Assembly (NCBI GenBank): GCA_003512705.1
Contig: DOPF01000008.1
Location: 1 to 6,931 of the forward strand
Direction of reading: 5' to 3'
Length of the DNA stretch: 6,931 bases
Origin: Patescibacteria group bacterium
Lineage (GTDB): Bacteria; Patescibacteriota; Patescibacteriia; Veblenbacterales; UBA10138
Made by a program: the position numbers and the translations under genes. Each line of letters opens with the position of its first letter. Position 1 is the first letter of the stretch. Positions 5,710-6,931 of the stretch are shown here, one piece after another. A model generated the notes under the pieces. The model saw nothing but the letters and a program-made list of their open reading frames with translations. It made no database searches and was not told the DNA's origin.

Positions 5710-6717
5710 CTATTTAGTGGATAGTATGCTACGTTTGTACGATTCCAAGTTATCTAGCGCTATCCCTGTTCCTTTGGCCACGCACAGTAAAGCTTCGTCG
5801 GCCACGTAAGCCGCTACGCCGGTAGCTTGGGTAAATAATTTATCTATATTTCTAAGTAGCGAAGTACCGCCAGCTAAAACCATTCCCTTGTCTATTACAT
5901 CGGCCGATAATTCCGGTGGCGTTACCTGCAATACCGACTTGACCGCCTGCAAAATACCTTCCAATTGCGTCTGAATAGCGTCGGTGATGTCATCCGACGT
6001 CATGGTTATGGTTCGCGGTAAGCCCGTCACCAAATCACGGCCGCGAACATCCATAGATAATTTATCATCCATATACAAAGCCGACCCGATTTTAATTTTG
6101 GCTTCCTCGGCCGTGCGTTCGCCAATTGCTAAGCCATATTTCTTTTTAGCAAAGTCCATTATGGCCGCATCAAGTTTGGTGCCGCCAATGCGCGTTGAAG
6201 TGTTAGCCACAATTCCACCCAACGAAATTACGGCCACCTCGCTCGTTCCGCCACCCATATCAACTATCATATGACCCGAAGCCGACCCAATTGGAATATT
6301 GGCGCCAATAGCTGCAGCAATCGGTTCTTTAATAATATAGGCGGCTTTAGCGCCAGCTGCCATCGTCGCATCAATAACAGCTCGGCGTTCAGTAGAAGTA
6401 ATGCCGGCCGGCACCGCAATCATAACCTCAGGTTTAAACAAACGCACCCCGCCTAAGGCCTTATTAATAAAATATCGAATCATTGCTTCGGTGGTACGGT
6501 AATCAGCAATCACCCCCTCTTTAAGTGGGCGGGCGGCAATAATGGTATCGGGGGTTCGGCCCAACATCTCCTTGGCCTCATCACCCACGGCCAACACGCG
6601 GTTGTCGGCCACCGAAATAGCCACCACTGACGGCTCATTAATTACAATGCCGCGGCCGGGCAAGTGCACTAGACAGTAAGTAGTACCTAAATCTATACCT
6701 ATCTTCTTGTTGAACAT
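5710..6717 (-). CDS. mreB: Rod shape-determining protein MreB
   Basis: Bacterial actin homologue that forms membrane-bound filaments and guides cell-wall synthesis along the side wall. The 335-residue protein is full length. It shows the actin-fold nucleotide motifs in order: phosphate-1 IDLGTTYCL (8-16), the connecting IIKEPIAAA (128-136), phosphate-2 VDMGGGTSEVAV (152-163), and the adenosine motif GMVLAGGTSLLRN (278-290). ARPLKEGVIADY (62-73) and VPAGITSTERRAV (102-114) are also characteristic. The start at ATG 6717 gives MFNKKIGIDLG, the usual N-terminus. An upstream in-frame TTG at 6744 would add nine residues and has no better ribosome binding site. mreC and mreD do not follow; a repeat element and a glycosyltransferase gene come next. 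The presence of MreB suggests a non-coccoid cell with peptidoglycan. The identification is secure, although MreB and Mbl-type paralogues cannot be separated here. Confidence 0.96.
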   Translation of the reverse strand: MFNKKIGIDLGTTYCLVHLPGRGIVINEPSVVAISVADNRVLAVGDEAKEMLGRTPDTIIAARPLKEGVIADYRTTEAMIRYFINKALGGVRLFKPEVMIAVPAGITSTERRAVIDATMAAGAKAAYIIKEPIAAAIGANIPIGSASGHMIVDMGGGTSEVAVISLGGIVANTSTRIGGTKLDAAIMDFAKKKYGLAIGERTAEEAKIKIGSALYMDDKLSMDVRGRDLVTGLPRTITMTSDDITDAIQTQLEGILQAVKSVLQVTPPELSADVIDKGMVLAGGTSLLRNIDKLFTQATGVAAYVADEALLCVAKGTGIALDNLESYKRSILSTK

Positions 6718-6800
6718 ACCCAGTATATCAACTTCGCTCGCCAAATAATAAACAAGCGGCTAGTGAATAGTTAATCATAAATAAAGATTGTTTAACAAAC

Positions 6801-6809
6801 ATTATAACA
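6801..6809 (-). promoter_or_regulatory. Candidate extended -10 promoter of mreB
   Basis: The minus strand reads TGTTATAAT, a perfect extended -10 element (TGnTATAAT). No good -35 hexamer lies 15-19 bases upstream, which is tolerated for extended -10 promoters. Transcription would start near 6794, leaving a leader of about 77 bases before the mreB ATG. A second, weaker candidate lies further upstream: TTGACT (6897-6892), 17 bases, then TAAAGT (6874-6869). Confidence 0.5.
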
Positions 6810-6824
6810 TTAAAAGACCTTGGC

Positions 6825-6856
6825 GCCCGAGTTTAAGCGAAGTTGTTAACTCGGGC
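6825..6856. repeat. 9-bp inverted repeat upstream of the mreB promoter
   Basis: GCCCGAGTT (6825-6833) and AACTCGGGC (6848-6856) are exact reverse complements separated by 14 bases. In the direction of mreB transcription the element covers the -35 zone of the candidate promoter at 6801-6809. It could be a protein binding site or an RNA hairpin of an upstream transcript. Neither strand has a T-run right after it, so an intrinsic terminator is not well supported. Confidence 0.5.
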
Positions 6857-6931
6857 ATATGCGGGTTAACTTTAGCTAAAAAAAGCGCCTAAGTCAACCG
6901 TGCCGGTTGGAGTTATATAAAGATATTGGAA

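Larger units (their letters stand above)
6718..6931. other. Non-coding region upstream of mreB
   Basis: No gene is seen between the mreB start and the right edge. The region holds the mreB leader, the extended -10 promoter candidate, the 9-bp inverted repeat, and near the edge a small perfect hairpin CAACCG-TGC-CGGTTG (6895-6909). On the minus strand that hairpin is followed ten bases later by seven T (6884-6878). The gap is too long for a standard terminator, so its role is open. Confidence 0.45.

Noticed and set aside
5984..6456. Two plus-strand open frames antisense to mreB
   Set aside because: Both mirror the codon structure of mreB on the opposite strand; no motifs and no initiation signals.
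626..6717. Possible alternative genetic code with TGA read as glycine, as in some Patescibacteria
   Set aside because: Although all six gene stops here are TAA or TAG, every gene reads full length in the standard code with no in-frame TGA, and glycines use GGN codons.
6718..6744. Nine-residue N-terminal extension of MreB from a TTG start
   Set aside because: The ATG at 6717 gives the standard MreB N-terminus; the TTG has no ribosome binding site and the extra residues match nothing in the family.
6878..6909. Hairpin plus T7 run on the minus strand as an intrinsic terminator for a gene to the right
   Set aside because: Ten bases separate the stem from the T-run and the stem is only six base pairs; it does not meet the usual form of a terminator.

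Overview
The window is a compact block of bacterial housekeeping genes, all read on the minus strand, with an insertion sequence entering from the left edge. The best guess is a member of the Candidate Phyla Radiation (Patescibacteria), probably Parcubacteria-like. This rests on three things: very tight gene packing with overlapping or nearly touching genes, weak or absent Shine-Dalgarno sequences, and A/T-skewed imperfect inverted repeats between genes, one of which contains a perfect 20-bp palindrome of the CCTGCC/GGCAGG type. I recall repeats of this style from such genomes. The taxonomic call is an inference and could not be checked here. All genes read through in the standard genetic code.

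Reading in the direction of transcription (right to left): an upstream region with a candidate extended -10 promoter and a 9-bp inverted repeat (6718-6931); mreB, the rod-shape actin homologue; a 138-bp repeat-filled gap; a family-4 type glycosyltransferase; a DNA polymerase III delta-prime-like clamp-loader subunit (holB-like); a lipoprotein predicted to be a seven-bladed Asp-box propeller; frr, the ribosome recycling factor; a second A/T-rich repeat gap; rseP, a site-2 intramembrane protease; and, directly at the rseP stop codon, the end of an IS1595/ISXO2-like insertion sequence whose transposase runs off the window at position 1.

The glycosyltransferase, holB-like, lipoprotein and frr genes overlap or lie 1 to 11 bases apart, so they look like one transcription unit with translational coupling. 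It mixes envelope work (glycosyl transfer, surface lipoprotein), replication (clamp loading) and translation (ribosome recycling). mreB and rseP are each separated from that unit by a repeat element and may have their own promoters.

I did not find a clearly new biological system. The points most worth a second look are the two intergenic repeat elements that abut gene ends, the IS junction that may supply the rseP stop codon, and the Asp-box lipoprotein embedded among core information-processing genes.
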